From BPJU01 sp964425225 (lineage in GTDB: Bacteria; Planctomycetota; Planctomycetia; Pirellulales; Pirellulaceae), in the NCBI GenBank assembly GCA_964425225.1, contig CAYRMD010000001.1, positions 1-64,000 of the forward strand: DNA of 64,000 nt, in the 5' to 3' direction. The translations under genes and the position numbers were made by a program. The notes below the pieces were generated by a model. It had not been told where the DNA came from. It did not search any database and saw nothing but the letters and a program-made list of their open reading frames with translations. This document shows positions 1 through 8,554 of the stretch, piece by piece (position 1 is the first letter of the stretch; each line of letters starts with the position of its first letter).

Positions 1-534
1 AATTATTCCGAAAAAAGCAAATTTCTACCTGTGACAGACGGGTGTCACAGGGGCTCAATAAATCCGCACCTTTTTCTGCAAACGAATGACCAAGAGATTG
101 TCTGTAGCGCAGATGCCAGCAGAGTAGGTCACGGTCTGCGAACCAGGCTCTACTTGCTGGCATCGCGGGCACTAACGACGCTGATTTTTCCCTGGGGCAA
201 TCGTGGAACGACGACAGATATGTTTTCGACCGGGCCAGCACGAGTCGCTTTCGAGGGTCCGGACAGTCCTAATTGGTTTCTGACCGCCACACTAGCTTGA
301 TCTATCCTTGCGATCCGGCCAGCCCGGGATGAATGGTTCCCTGAAACGCCGGAGTTAACAATGCCGCAGCGGGAATAAATCACGGTGCGCTCTTGAGCAT
401 CGCATACACAGAAAAAGAAAGATCTTCACGGCCGGATCATGCAGCAAATCTAGAAAAAATCAGGCCGAACATGCTACCATGTCCGGCCTTTCTCGTCGTG
501 TCTGTTCCCGTGGTCACCCTTGGGAGGCGTCCGA
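1..534. other. Spacer at left edge; one perfect inverted repeat
   Basis: No convincing gene. Open frames here on both strands overlap one another and resemble no family I know. A perfect 9-bp inverted repeat lies at 28-36 and 43-51 (CCTGTGACA / TGTCACAGG, 6-nt loop). On the minus strand it is followed after a few bases by a T-rich stretch, so it could end a minus-strand transcript or be a protein-binding site. The terminator of the small basic protein lies at the right end of this spacer. Confidence 0.5.
453..489 (-). terminator. Rho-independent terminator of the histone-like gene
   Basis: Read on the minus strand, a GC-rich 12-bp inverted repeat (462-473 with 478-489, one mismatch, loop of 4) is followed by a run of six T (454-459). 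It starts about 45 nt after the stop codon of the Lys-rich protein at 535-711, in the right orientation to end that transcript. Confidence 0.75.
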
Positions 535-711
535 CTAGCCTTGTGCAGGCGACGTCGGCTCGGCCGCAGGAGGCGCAGCGGCCGGTTTCGTACGGCGGGG
601 CTTTGTCGCCTTAGCCTTCTTCGAAGGTTTAGCCTTCTTCGAAGGTGCCGCCTTACCCTTGCTGGGCGCCTTCTTGGCCGATTTGCTCGCAGCCTTCTTC
701 GTTGCTGCCAT
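535..711 (-). CDS. Small Lys/Ala/Pro-rich histone H1-tail-like protein
   Basis: 58 residues with no hydrophobic core. The first ~45 residues are almost only K, A, S and P, with PSKKAK-type repeats, and the tail is A/P-rich. This composition matches the DNA-binding tails of histone H1/HC1-like nucleoid proteins, which bind DNA without sequence specificity and are common as small separate proteins in Planctomycetes and Chlamydiae. The start at 711 is chosen because AAGGAG lies 7 nt upstream. A longer frame beginning at 750 has a non-repetitive N-terminus and no ribosome binding site. A strong terminator follows the stop, so the gene is probably monocistronic. The assignment rests on composition only; a low-complexity linker protein is the alternative. 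Confidence 0.7.
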   Translation of the reverse strand: MAATKKAASKSAKKAPSKGKAAPSKKAKPSKKAKATKPRRTKPAAAPPAAEPTSPAQG

Positions 712-1114
712 CCCTTGGCTCCTTACCAGTCGAGCGCTTGCTGGAACCATCGGATCGGGCCGCTTCCCGGAAGCGCTCCTACCGTGCGGCCCTGTTGCAT
801 TTTCCCGGCGTCACAATCAATTGACTGAGATATTTTCGCGTGGCGGATACACTCGCTACGCAAAAAACAATTTTATCATAATAATTCATTTCTAATTGCC
901 TATCTTTCGTCAAGTGTTTATTCGTTGCTTCAGCAAAAATTCTTGACATTGGCATGCGCACGGAGCTGGTAAACGGGGTGGGTAACCAGTCAAACCGCCT
1001 CAAAGAGCTGCCACTGGCTGTGCAGATACCTGCGTAGCGGTCTATACTGCAGGCACAGGCGGTGAGTCCCGCAGGTAGGTTCATGGCATGATCGGATAGG
1101 TATAGGCAGCGGGC
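712..1114. other. AT-rich spacer, probable promoter region
   Basis: Divergent spacer between the histone-like gene (minus) and the HEAT-repeat gene (plus). Bases 860-925 are strongly AT-rich and contain, on the minus strand, a TTGACG box followed by several TAT-rich candidates. On the plus strand TTGACA occurs at 943-948 and TATACT at 1043-1048, but not as one well-spaced pair. No coding frame here looks real. Confidence 0.3.
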
Positions 1115-2662
1115 ATGGTTCTACAGACTTGGCAGTTGGCATACCGAGTTGGGGGTGATTCTTTAAGCCAAGACTTGGTCGAGAAGCTCGTGCTGGCCGA
1201 ATCCGATGCCTGGCGGGAGCTATTGGTTTGGATATCGGATCACCCGCCAGCAACCCGGGAACAGGCGGCTATCTTGGAACAGACCATGATTCAAGCCTGC
1301 CGATTAACGGACGAGCCATGGCGGGCCGAGCAATTTGCGGATTTGGTGGATACGATCGCAACGTGTTACCGCGGTTTCCATGGCCGGTGGGCTGCAAATT
1401 ACCTCCTTTTATTGTGGTTGGCGAAGATCGGCACGCCTGCTGCGATCGATCAGTTGGTAACCTTATGGTTGGAGCTGCCTCCGGATCATTCTCTTCAGGT
1501 GGCCTTGATGTGCCGTCCGCTTTTGGAGCCAAAACGCCAGGCGGCTTTATTGCGACTTTTTCCTCGACTTTTGGGCGGGATTGGTCATTTACCATCTGCA
1601 GCCATTATTTTGGATTTGGCAAATTACGTGCATCGCAAGAAGCTGGTGGAAGAGCACCCAGCTCACGCGCGCCGCCAGGACTTAGCGGCACTGCTAGGCC
1701 ACTTGGCTCGCCATCTGGAGTATTTAGAAGAGAAGGGCATGGAGGGCATGACGCACCAGCAGCGGCGGAAGCTAGTCGACGATTGTGTCAGTTTAGGCGT
1801 AGCGTTGTGTCATGCCTTGGCTTTAATCGGAGATCCTCGATTGGCTAACAAATTATATCCGGTGCTGGAACTGAGCCACCGGCGTATGCGACTGGAAGCC
1901 GCTTACGCTCTGGCCTGCTTGGGCGAGTCGCGAGGCAGAGAGACTTTGGTGAGCATGGCAGCCGACCCAGCCACACGCTTGAGGGCATTGGCCTACGCCG
2001 ACGAATTGGACTTGTCGGACCAGATTGCTCCCGAATATCGGACAGATTTAGCCCGGGCCGAAGCCGAGTTGGCAAGTTTCTTGGCCGAACCGACTCAGAT
2101 GGGCATGGCGCCGCATGAATTGGAACTGCTGTGCCATCGTCAGCTTTATTGGCCCGGCTACGCCGAACCGGTTGATTGTTGGTTGTTTCGCTTTACGTAT
2201 CGTTTCGGCCGTGGTGACTATACCAATATTGGTATTGCCGGACCCATAACACACGCCTTCGCCGCCGACCTAACCGGCTTGTCGATCGATGATCTATTCG
2301 CGGTATATGCTGGTTGGGATGTCGAGCACGAAGAGATCTTCCAAAAGGAGGTTGGCAGGTTGTCTGGAACAGCGAAGCATGCTGCGGATCGGCTGGCCGA
2401 GCGTCTGCTCCAAGAAGGATATAGCCAGGTGGAACCCTTGCGCCTGGGCTACTTTTTCGGTGACCAAGTGCTGATTGCTCGGGCTAACTATGAAGACCGT
2501 CGGGGAATAGCTGCCGTCGATTGGCAAACCGTTCTCTGGTGGCCAACACTTAATGGCTTAGGCTCCCTTGGGCCTGACGAAGTGTTCTCGCTTTATACGG
2601 GCCGCAAGCTATTGGCTGCCTTCAATGCTGGGGTCGCCGATAGCACTGAAGACGCGTCCTAA
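1115..2662 (+). CDS. HEAT-repeat-like protein of unknown function
   Basis: 515 residues, predominantly alpha-helical, with no signal peptide or membrane segment. Residues ~90-320 show repeated helix pairs rich in Leu/Ala with spaced Arg/Asp (for example the stretch around LRALAYADELD), the pattern of HEAT/Armadillo scaffolds. The C-terminal ~150 residues are aromatic-rich and not repetitive (CWLFRFTYRFG; GDYTNIGIAGP) and may be a separate domain. I recognise no catalytic motif. HEAT proteins usually act as protein-binding scaffolds; the partner cannot be told from the context. No strong ribosome binding site precedes the ATG. Confidence 0.7.
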   Translation: MVLQTWQLAYRVGGDSLSQDLVEKLVLAESDAWRELLVWISDHPPATREQAAILEQTMIQACRLTDEPWRAEQFADLVDTIATCYRGFHGRWAANYLLLLWLAKIGTPAAIDQLVTLWLELPPDHSLQVALMCRPLLEPKRQAALLRLFPRLLGGIGHLPSAAIILDLANYVHRKKLVEEHPAHARRQDLAALLGHLARHLEYLEEKGMEGMTHQQRRKLVDDCVSLGVALCHALALIGDPRLANKLYPVLELSHRRMRLEAAYALACLGESRGRETLVSMAADPATRLRALAYADELDLSDQIAPEYRTDLARAEAELASFLAEPTQMGMAPHELELLCHRQLYWPGYAEPVDCWLFRFTYRFGRGDYTNIGIAGPITHAFAADLTGLSIDDLFAVYAGWDVEHEEIFQKEVGRLSGTAKHAADRLAERLLQEGYSQVEPLRLGYFFGDQVLIARANYEDRRGIAAVDWQTVLWWPTLNGLGSLGPDEVFSLYTGRKLLAAFNAGVADSTEDAS

Positions 2663-2714
2663 ATATCACAACCCTTCGGCTGGCGGCTGACAGTTGGATT
2701 TCGGCCGGGCCTAT

Positions 2715-3899
2715 TCAATCCAAGACGGCAGCAATCGCCTCGCATAGACGGTCCATCGTAGCCGTGCGCATACCCGCCACGTTGATGCGTCCGCTGCTAA
2801 CAATATAGATGCCGTGTTCTGTCCGCAGGCGCTCAACTTGGTCCGGATTAAGGCCCGAATAGGAAAACATTCCCCGTTGTTGCAAAAGGAACGAAAAATC
2901 CTTCTTCACTCCTTTGGCTGCCAGTGTCCGAACAAAAAGCTCCCGCATCTGCTGAATGCGTTCGCGCATCGTCCGCACTTCCTGCTCCCAGAGTTCACTG
3001 AGTTCCTTGTCCTCGAGTACCGTAGCCACGATGGCCGCCCCGTGTTTGGGAGGATTCGAATAATTGGTCCGAGCAATCGCCTTGATCTGACTTAACGTCG
3101 CCCGTGCCGCCTGGGGGGTATGGCAAATGACGAGAAGGGCTCCGACGCGTTCGGCGTAAAGTCCAAAGTTCTTCGAGAACGAACTACATATCAGGATCTC
3201 TAAACCTGACCGGAGCAATTCACGAATCGCCGTTGTATCTTCGACAAGCCCCTCGGCGAACCCCTGATAGGCAAGGTCCACCAGCGGGATTAGGGAGCGC
3301 TCCCGAAGCCGTTCCGCTAAGAGCCGCCACTCGGCAGGTCTCGGGTCAACTCCCGTGGGATTATGGCAGCAACCGTGTAAGCAAACCACGTCTCCGGGGC
3401 GGGCTTCATTGAGCGAATCCAATAGACCTTGAAAGTCTAATGCGGTCCCCGTCGAATCAGCATAGCGATAAAAGCGGACCTCCAGTCCAGCCGCTTCAAA
3501 CACCTGGGGATGGTTGGCCCATGTCGGCTGACTACACCAGATGCGGGCTTCCGGAAAGTGCCGGTGCACTAATTCGCCAGCTACGCGCAAAGCGGCTGTT
3601 CCGCCGGGAGTCTGCACGGTCACTAACTGCTCGACAGGTACCAGATGCCCAACCACAAGGCGCGGAACCAACCGGCAAAAGTTTGGGGCTCCCTCAATGC
3701 CAAGGTAGCTCTTGGATGTTTCGCTTCCCAAGAGGCGCGTCTCTGCTTGGCGGACACATTCCAGTACGGGTGTCCGCCCTTGCTCGTCTTGATAGACACC
3801 TACCGACAGGTTGATCTTGTCGGATCGCGGATCTTGGGCAAACGCTTCGTTCAAGCCGAGAATCGGATCGGTCGATGCAACAGGTAGTTTTTCGAACAT
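2715..3899 (-). CDS. Aspartate/aromatic amino acid aminotransferase (class I, PLP)
   Basis: 394 residues, the usual length of AspC/TyrB-type transaminases, which move an amino group between aspartate or aromatic amino acids and 2-oxoglutarate using pyridoxal phosphate. Family hallmarks are the N-terminus beginning MFEKL with DPILGLNEAF and KINLSVGVYQDE, the CCHNPTGVD segment, and SFSKNFGLYAERVG with the PLP-binding Lys. The C-terminal GRINVAGM is also typical. The start at 3899 matches the family N-terminus; an upstream in-frame ATG (4100) would add 67 residues unlike the family. Substrate choice between Asp and aromatic acids cannot be settled by eye. It is divergent from the Ino1 gene. Confidence 0.92.
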   Translation of the reverse strand: MFEKLPVASTDPILGLNEAFAQDPRSDKINLSVGVYQDEQGRTPVLECVRQAETRLLGSETSKSYLGIEGAPNFCRLVPRLVVGHLVPVEQLVTVQTPGGTAALRVAGELVHRHFPEARIWCSQPTWANHPQVFEAAGLEVRFYRYADSTGTALDFQGLLDSLNEARPGDVVCLHGCCHNPTGVDPRPAEWRLLAERLRERSLIPLVDLAYQGFAEGLVEDTTAIRELLRSGLEILICSSFSKNFGLYAERVGALLVICHTPQAARATLSQIKAIARTNYSNPPKHGAAIVATVLEDKELSELWEQEVRTMRERIQQMRELFVRTLAAKGVKKDFSFLLQQRGMFSYSGLNPDQVERLRTEHGIYIVSSGRINVAGMRTATMDRLCEAIAAVLD

Positions 3900-4237
3900 A
3901 ACAGCTAAAGATGTCCTTGGGATTCCTACGACTGCTTGACGCCGGCTACGCCAGCATGCAACAATCATCCTAGCGATCGGGTCTGGGTCCTGATAGCCCA
4001 CCTTCCGATGACCCAGGAGTGCTTTGAGCTGCAAGGCATTTGGTTTACCTACAGGCGGACGCTGCACGTGTCGTGCGCCGGGTTGCATGGGCAACGACAC
4101 CCGAGGGGCCTAGTCGGTACCAAGGGGCCTGCCCAGATACCTGACCGGCTATATAGGCGGTACGTGGTACTCGAAGTGGAACGCCAGCTCTTGGGTCTGG
4201 TTGTCCATGAGCTGCATAGGGGATTGCCCTGGCTGGC
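3900..4237. other. Divergent spacer between aminotransferase and Ino1
   Basis: 338 bp between two divergent genes, so it should hold both promoters. I see no well-spaced -35/-10 pair and no conserved operator. Frames running through it are extensions of the neighbouring genes. Confidence 0.4.
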
Positions 4238-5470
4238 ATGACTGACACACGGGTCGGAATCTGGTTGATTGGGGCGCGCGGCGGCGTAGCAACTACGACG
4301 ATCCTCGGATTGCTGGGGCTTGCCCGACGTCGGGTTCCCACGGTTGGCCTTGTGAGCGAATTACCGGAATTTAGCGATTTGGGGTTTGCAAGCTGGGATC
4401 GGTTTGTCGTCGGTGGACATGAAATCCGAGCGGGTTCGCTTTATCAAGAGGCCCAAAAGCTGTTGCAGGGAAGCCGCGTACTGGACGCAGCGTTAATCGA
4501 CAGTTGCCGCGATGAGCTAGACCGGATCGATCGCATCATTCGACCAGGCATCCTTTTCGCCAGTGGTCCAACCATTGAACAGCTCGCCAGCGACCCCCAA
4601 GTACTGCAACCGCACTCGCCTCGCGAAGCCGTAGACCGCATCACGGCTGACTTGATGGCCTTTCGTCAAGAGCAGCACGTGCAACATGTGGTCGTGGTGA
4701 ATGTGGCGTCTACGGAGCCACCAGTGGACGAGCGGAGAATTCCGCGGACGTGGGGTGAGTTGTCGATGCAACTGGATCGAGGTGATGACTGTTCCCTGCG
4801 AGCCAGCTCGCTGTACGCCATTGCTTCATTTGAAGCTGGCTGCAGCTACATCAACTTTACACCATCCCTCGGCTCGGCCGCCCCGGCGCTGTGTGAACTG
4901 GCTATCGAGCGCCGACAGTGCCATGCCGGACGGGATGGCAAAACGGGGGAAACGCTCCTGAAAAGCGTCTTGGCGCCCATGTTCGCCCATCGTCATTTAG
5001 AAGTCATGAGTTGGGTGGGGCACAATATCTTCGGCAATATGGATGGCCTGGTGCTCGATAACCCGGAAAACAAACAGTCAAAGGTCGCCAGCAAAGACCG
5101 CGTGCTCCGACAGATTCTCGGCTATTCGCCCCAAACGCTTGTGTCCATCGAACACATCGAAAGTCTCGGTGACTGGAAGACGGCCTGGGACCACATTCAT
5201 TTTCGGGGTTTTTTGGGTACCCCCATGGTGTTGCAATTCATTTGGCAAGGATGTGATTCCATCTTAGCGGCACCCTTAGTGTTGGATTTAGTGCGATTTA
5301 CCGAGTTAGCCGCTCGCCGCGGGGAGTATGGGATTTTAACCCAATTAGCCAGTTTTTTCAAAAGCCCTATGGGGGCCGAGGAGCACGACTTTCATCTGCA
5401 GTTTCAAATGTTGGAGGCTTGGGCTATGGCGATCCGAACCCAAGTCTCGCCGCAGACATGCCGCGCCTAA
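4238..5470 (+). CDS. ino1: Inositol-3-phosphate synthase (Ino1 type)
   Basis: 410 residues. The enzyme converts glucose 6-phosphate to 1D-myo-inositol 3-phosphate with NAD. The N-terminal Rossmann motif is seen as IGARGGVATTT (residues ~11-21). NFTPSLGS, DGKTGETLLKS and GHNIFGNMDG are the conserved active-site blocks of the family. The length fits prokaryotic members, which are shorter than the eukaryotic enzyme. The product could feed inositol phospholipids or osmolytes. It is divergently placed to the aminotransferase and convergent with the spoVG gene. The Shine-Dalgarno (AGGGGA near 4217) is rather far from the ATG. Confidence 0.93.
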   Translation: MTDTRVGIWLIGARGGVATTTILGLLGLARRRVPTVGLVSELPEFSDLGFASWDRFVVGGHEIRAGSLYQEAQKLLQGSRVLDAALIDSCRDELDRIDRIIRPGILFASGPTIEQLASDPQVLQPHSPREAVDRITADLMAFRQEQHVQHVVVVNVASTEPPVDERRIPRTWGELSMQLDRGDDCSLRASSLYAIASFEAGCSYINFTPSLGSAAPALCELAIERRQCHAGRDGKTGETLLKSVLAPMFAHRHLEVMSWVGHNIFGNMDGLVLDNPENKQSKVASKDRVLRQILGYSPQTLVSIEHIESLGDWKTAWDHIHFRGFLGTPMVLQFIWQGCDSILAAPLVLDLVRFTELAARRGEYGILTQLASFFKSPMGAEEHDFHLQFQMLEAWAMAIRTQVSPQTCRA

Positions 5471-5594
5471 AAAGCGCGAACCGTCAAGCTACTATACCCC
5501 GAGGCCATTCCTCTTAGCCACCTACGGGTCGAGTAGTCAGTCGGTCCGTCACTTACGCTCTCCTTGTACCTTCTCTTAACGCGGGAGATCGGTA

Positions 5595-6272
5595 CTACTC
5601 GAATATCCCAGCTCCAAAGTCATCATTTTTTCGAGGTGGGCTCGGTGGCGGTTGGGGCGGTTGAGGTGGAGGAGTTACCATAGGAGGTGGTGCGGAACTG
5701 GTCGGTGGCCGTTGCGCAGCAGGACGTTGGCCCCGGCGCGGGCGACGACGGTGGTGCCGATAGGCGTGACCCATATGAGGTGGCGGGACTCGCGCATGAG
5801 ATCCGGAAACGCGCTCCATATCCACTTCCGGCCCCGCATCTGCGGGGGGAGTAACGTCGCCGTAGGCTTCGTCATACCGCGACACATACCCTGGCTGGCG
5901 CGCGCGGATTTTTTCGTTTTCAAACTCGGCAATTACGCGTTGTTGGATCATTTCACGACATTGAGCGTTGATCGGGTGAGCGATGTCAGCATAGAGCCGA
6001 GTGCGTCCTTCGGCGTCCCGAGGCAATGGTGGCGATTCCAAAGCCGTACCGCATTGATTGCAAAAAGAAGCCTTGAGCGGATTTTTGTGGCCACATCGGG
6101 CACAATGGAAAGTCAGCTTGCGGCTCGGCATCGCCACAAACGGACCATTTTCGCCCAGAATAATTTTAAGATCACGGACGACGAAGCAGTTGTCAAAGGT
6201 GATGGAACAGAACGCTTGCAAGCGGTCATCCGTGTTCTCCGTAAGCTTGATGCGAACCTCGGTGATTTCCAT
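5595..6272 (-). CDS. spoVG: SpoVG-family RNA/DNA-binding protein with inserted zinc ribbon
   Basis: 225 residues. SpoVG proteins are small nucleic-acid-binding regulators. The N-terminal block (MEITEVRIKL, ITFDNCFVVRDLKI, GPFVAMPSRK, residues 1-52) and the later block DIAHPINAQCREMIQQRVI (96-114) are SpoVG. Between them, where normal SpoVG has a short loop, sits a ~40-residue insert with a four-cysteine zinc ribbon (C57, C60, C71, C74). The C-terminal ~105 residues are a Pro/Arg/His-rich disordered tail absent from classical SpoVG (about 85-100 aa). The start at 6272 has AAGGAG 6-7 nt upstream and matches the family N-terminus. The gene overlaps the end of ispE by 47 nt and is the last gene of the minus-strand operon. 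Confidence 0.88.
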   Translation of the reverse strand: MEITEVRIKLTENTDDRLQAFCSITFDNCFVVRDLKIILGENGPFVAMPSRKLTFHCARCGHKNPLKASFCNQCGTALESPPLPRDAEGRTRLYADIAHPINAQCREMIQQRVIAEFENEKIRARQPGYVSRYDEAYGDVTPPADAGPEVDMERVSGSHARVPPPHMGHAYRHHRRRPRRGQRPAAQRPPTSSAPPPMVTPPPQPPQPPPSPPRKNDDFGAGIFE

Positions 6273-7254
6273 GGCAATCTCCTTCGGCCGGCTCGCTAGC
6301 CCCGAGGCTCTCCAGCGCCAGGGTGGTTACATGATAAACAGCTCCCGCTCTCATGGCCCGCAGCCACGCTGCTACGCGCCGAGCATGCCGCGCATGGCGA
6401 CACAGTCCGAAAAAGCTGCTGCCACTGCCTGTCATTTGGTATCCAAGACACCCGGATGCTGCAAATAGCTTTTCCATCCGGTTGACCCACGGGTTAATTT
6501 CCCTCGCTGCTTCCTGCAAACGATTGAACAACGTTCGACCCAAACGAACCGGATCCCCGGAACCAAACGCTTCAAGTGTGGCTGAAACGTCGCGCGGTTT
6601 GGACGGCAGCCGACAGTTTCGATACACCTCCGCTGTCGACAAACCTACTGGTGGACGCGTAACGACAAAATGATAATGCGGTACTGGCCGTACCGGATAA
6701 ATCCGCTCCCCACGGCCCTCGCCTACAGCTGCCCCAACGTTCAAGAAAAATGGTACGTCGCTGCCCAACGTACCAGCGATGGCCGCAAGCTGTTCTGCAT
6801 CCACCCGGGGTCCGATCCGAGTACAGGCCTTCAATACGGCTGCCGCATCCGAAGAAGCTCCCCCCAAGCCAGCTCTTGTAGGAATCCGCTTCCATAACCA
6901 GATTTCCCATCCCTGCGCCCCTGGTGCCGCCCGGCACAATGCCTCGACGGTCTGATATACAAGATTCTCTTGGTCCTGCGGCAGATCGTCCCACACGCCG
7001 GTGGCCGGATCCCACCCTGCCCCGCGAACGGCTCGCCGACCGGCCGACCAGCAGCAATGCAACCGGTTGGTCCCGGCCGGTTGCGGCCTGACGATCAGCG
7101 TATCATAAAGCGAAACTGCTACCATGAGCGTAATCAGCTCGTGATAGCCGTCTCGGCGTTTGGCCAAAACTTCTAGAAATAAATTGAGTTTACAAGGAGC
7201 CAGCAACCGCACCTCCCGAGTGCCTGCCGACTCCGGCGAGCCCCTGGCGCTCAT
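6226..7254 (-). CDS. ispE: 4-diphosphocytidyl-2-C-methyl-D-erythritol kinase
   Basis: 342 residues. IspE phosphorylates CDP-methylerythritol in the MEP route to isoprenoids. Seen are the N-terminal PCKLNLFLEVLAKRRDGYHE block, the GHMP-kinase ATP motif PTRAGLGGASSDAAAV and the C-terminal TGSGSSFFGL glycine loop. The start at 7254 is chosen because the family N-terminus begins just after it; the frame is open upstream to 7428 but would run into the GT9 gene. The C-terminus is longer than usual, ~20-30 residues beyond the family end, and runs into spoVG with a 47-nt overlap. The ispE-spoVG neighbourhood recalls the ispE...spoVG order in Bacillus. Confidence 0.93.
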   Translation of the reverse strand: MSARGSPESAGTREVRLLAPCKLNLFLEVLAKRRDGYHELITLMVAVSLYDTLIVRPQPAGTNRLHCCWSAGRRAVRGAGWDPATGVWDDLPQDQENLVYQTVEALCRAAPGAQGWEIWLWKRIPTRAGLGGASSDAAAVLKACTRIGPRVDAEQLAAIAGTLGSDVPFFLNVGAAVGEGRGERIYPVRPVPHYHFVVTRPPVGLSTAEVYRNCRLPSKPRDVSATLEAFGSGDPVRLGRTLFNRLQEAAREINPWVNRMEKLFAASGCLGYQMTGSGSSFFGLCRHARHARRVAAWLRAMRAGAVYHVTTLALESLGASEPAEGDCHGNHRGSHQAYGEHG

Positions 7255-7351
7255 TACCCAGATTCTACCGTCTGCGTCTTTTGGGTCAACGTTTTTCGAA
7301 CCGAACTTTTTCAGCCGAATAGTCTGTCCATCGGTGCTTTCCGCCGGCGGC

Positions 7352-8467
7352 TCAAACGGTATGAACTTTATAGTCAGGAACGTGGGAGCCCGAATTCTGT
7401 TTTTGTACCGCCAGGTAACACGCCTCAAAAACCACTTCCGGGTAGATCGTTTGTACCCATCGAGGGTCCTGCCGCTTGCGCCGCGCAGCGGCTTTGCAGT
7501 TCACCTGAATAACCCAATTGCCGATACCGTACGGCCCGGATCGTTCGCACCGAGTCACAGCATAAAGTCCAACCGTTGGAACTCCATAAGCTGCCGCGAT
7601 GTGAAGCGGCCCTGAGTCGGCAGCCACGAACAGCTTGGCTTCCGATAACAGAGCCGCTAATTCCCTCAGAGTCGTTGGGGGGGCCATCTGGACATTACCA
7701 TCGGCCAATTGCACCACTCGCTCAGCCCAAAGCCTCTCCAACGTGTTTCCCCATACGACAACAACCACAAGTCCTAGGCGACGGTTGAGCAAGCGTGCCA
7801 AGGCGGCCCATCGCTCAACCGGCCACCGGCGCGATGGCCAGGTAGCTCCCAAGTGGATCGCGACAAAAGGCTGATTTTTCAGGACATCTTTCTGCCAAGC
7901 ATTTATACGATGACATTCGGGCGTGTAACGCGGCATACAGAATTCGACCGGACCGAGGTCATCCGATAGCAGACGCAGCAGTTCGCGTTGAGCATCCACC
8001 AGATGCGCCTGCCGGGGACAAACCACGTGCGAATAGAAACAGTGACTTCCTTCACGACTCCACGGACACGCGAACCCGACGCGCAGTTGGACACCGCTGC
8101 AATAACCGATAAGGGCGCTTTTTAACAGCCCTTGTGGGTCAATGACGAGATTAAATCGTTGCTGACGCAACTGCCAAAGTTTTTTCCAGCCTTCGCGCGT
8201 AATCAGCCAGCGCCTCGGCATGACAATTAGTTCGTCCAACGCCTCGTGATCGGATAGGAGTTGGGCGGTCGCCGGCTCAGTTACCCAAGCCAAATGGGCT
8301 CGAGGAAAGGCATGGCGCAGTGCACACAACGTGGGGAGCGTTAGTATGCAGTCCCCGATGGAACTCAATCGGACGATCGCAATACGCGGCGTCTCTGGTA
8401 GGAGCAGCCTATCGCAAGCACTCTCCAAGGAGTACGCGCGGCTTGGACTATCGCTGGCAAAGGCCAT
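7352..8467 (-). CDS. Glycosyltransferase family 9 (heptosyltransferase-like)
   Basis: 371 residues. The family transfers ADP-heptose or a similar sugar to lipid A-core or other glycans on the inner face of the inner membrane. Seen are the N-terminal IAIVRLSSIGDCILTLP motif (residues ~30-46), FNLVIDPQGLLKSAL, the HLGATWPSRRWP nucleotide-sugar region and the family signature FVAADSGPLHIAAAYGVPTVGLYA. GGAG lies 7 nt before the ATG at 8467. It sits between a SAM methyltransferase and ispE on the same strand, which fits envelope glycan assembly. The exact donor sugar cannot be read from the sequence. Confidence 0.9.
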   Translation of the reverse strand: MAFASDSPSRAYSLESACDRLLLPETPRIAIVRLSSIGDCILTLPTLCALRHAFPRAHLAWVTEPATAQLLSDHEALDELIVMPRRWLITREGWKKLWQLRQQRFNLVIDPQGLLKSALIGYCSGVQLRVGFACPWSREGSHCFYSHVVCPRQAHLVDAQRELLRLLSDDLGPVEFCMPRYTPECHRINAWQKDVLKNQPFVAIHLGATWPSRRWPVERWAALARLLNRRLGLVVVVVWGNTLERLWAERVVQLADGNVQMAPPTTLRELAALLSEAKLFVAADSGPLHIAAAYGVPTVGLYAVTRCERSGPYGIGNWVIQVNCKAAARRKRQDPRWVQTIYPEVVFEACYLAVQKQNSGSHVPDYKVHTV

Positions 8468-8554
8468 GACTGGCTCCGCTACTTAGGCTCGTGAACCCCT
8501 TTTGTGCTGAGAGAATGCCGACGCATGGAGGTGGCCATCTGCGCGAATAGCGGC

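Noticed and set aside
4045..4341. Minus-strand frame upstream of the aminotransferase
   Set aside because: It overlaps the Ino1 start on the other strand and encodes an Arg/Ala-rich chance sequence.
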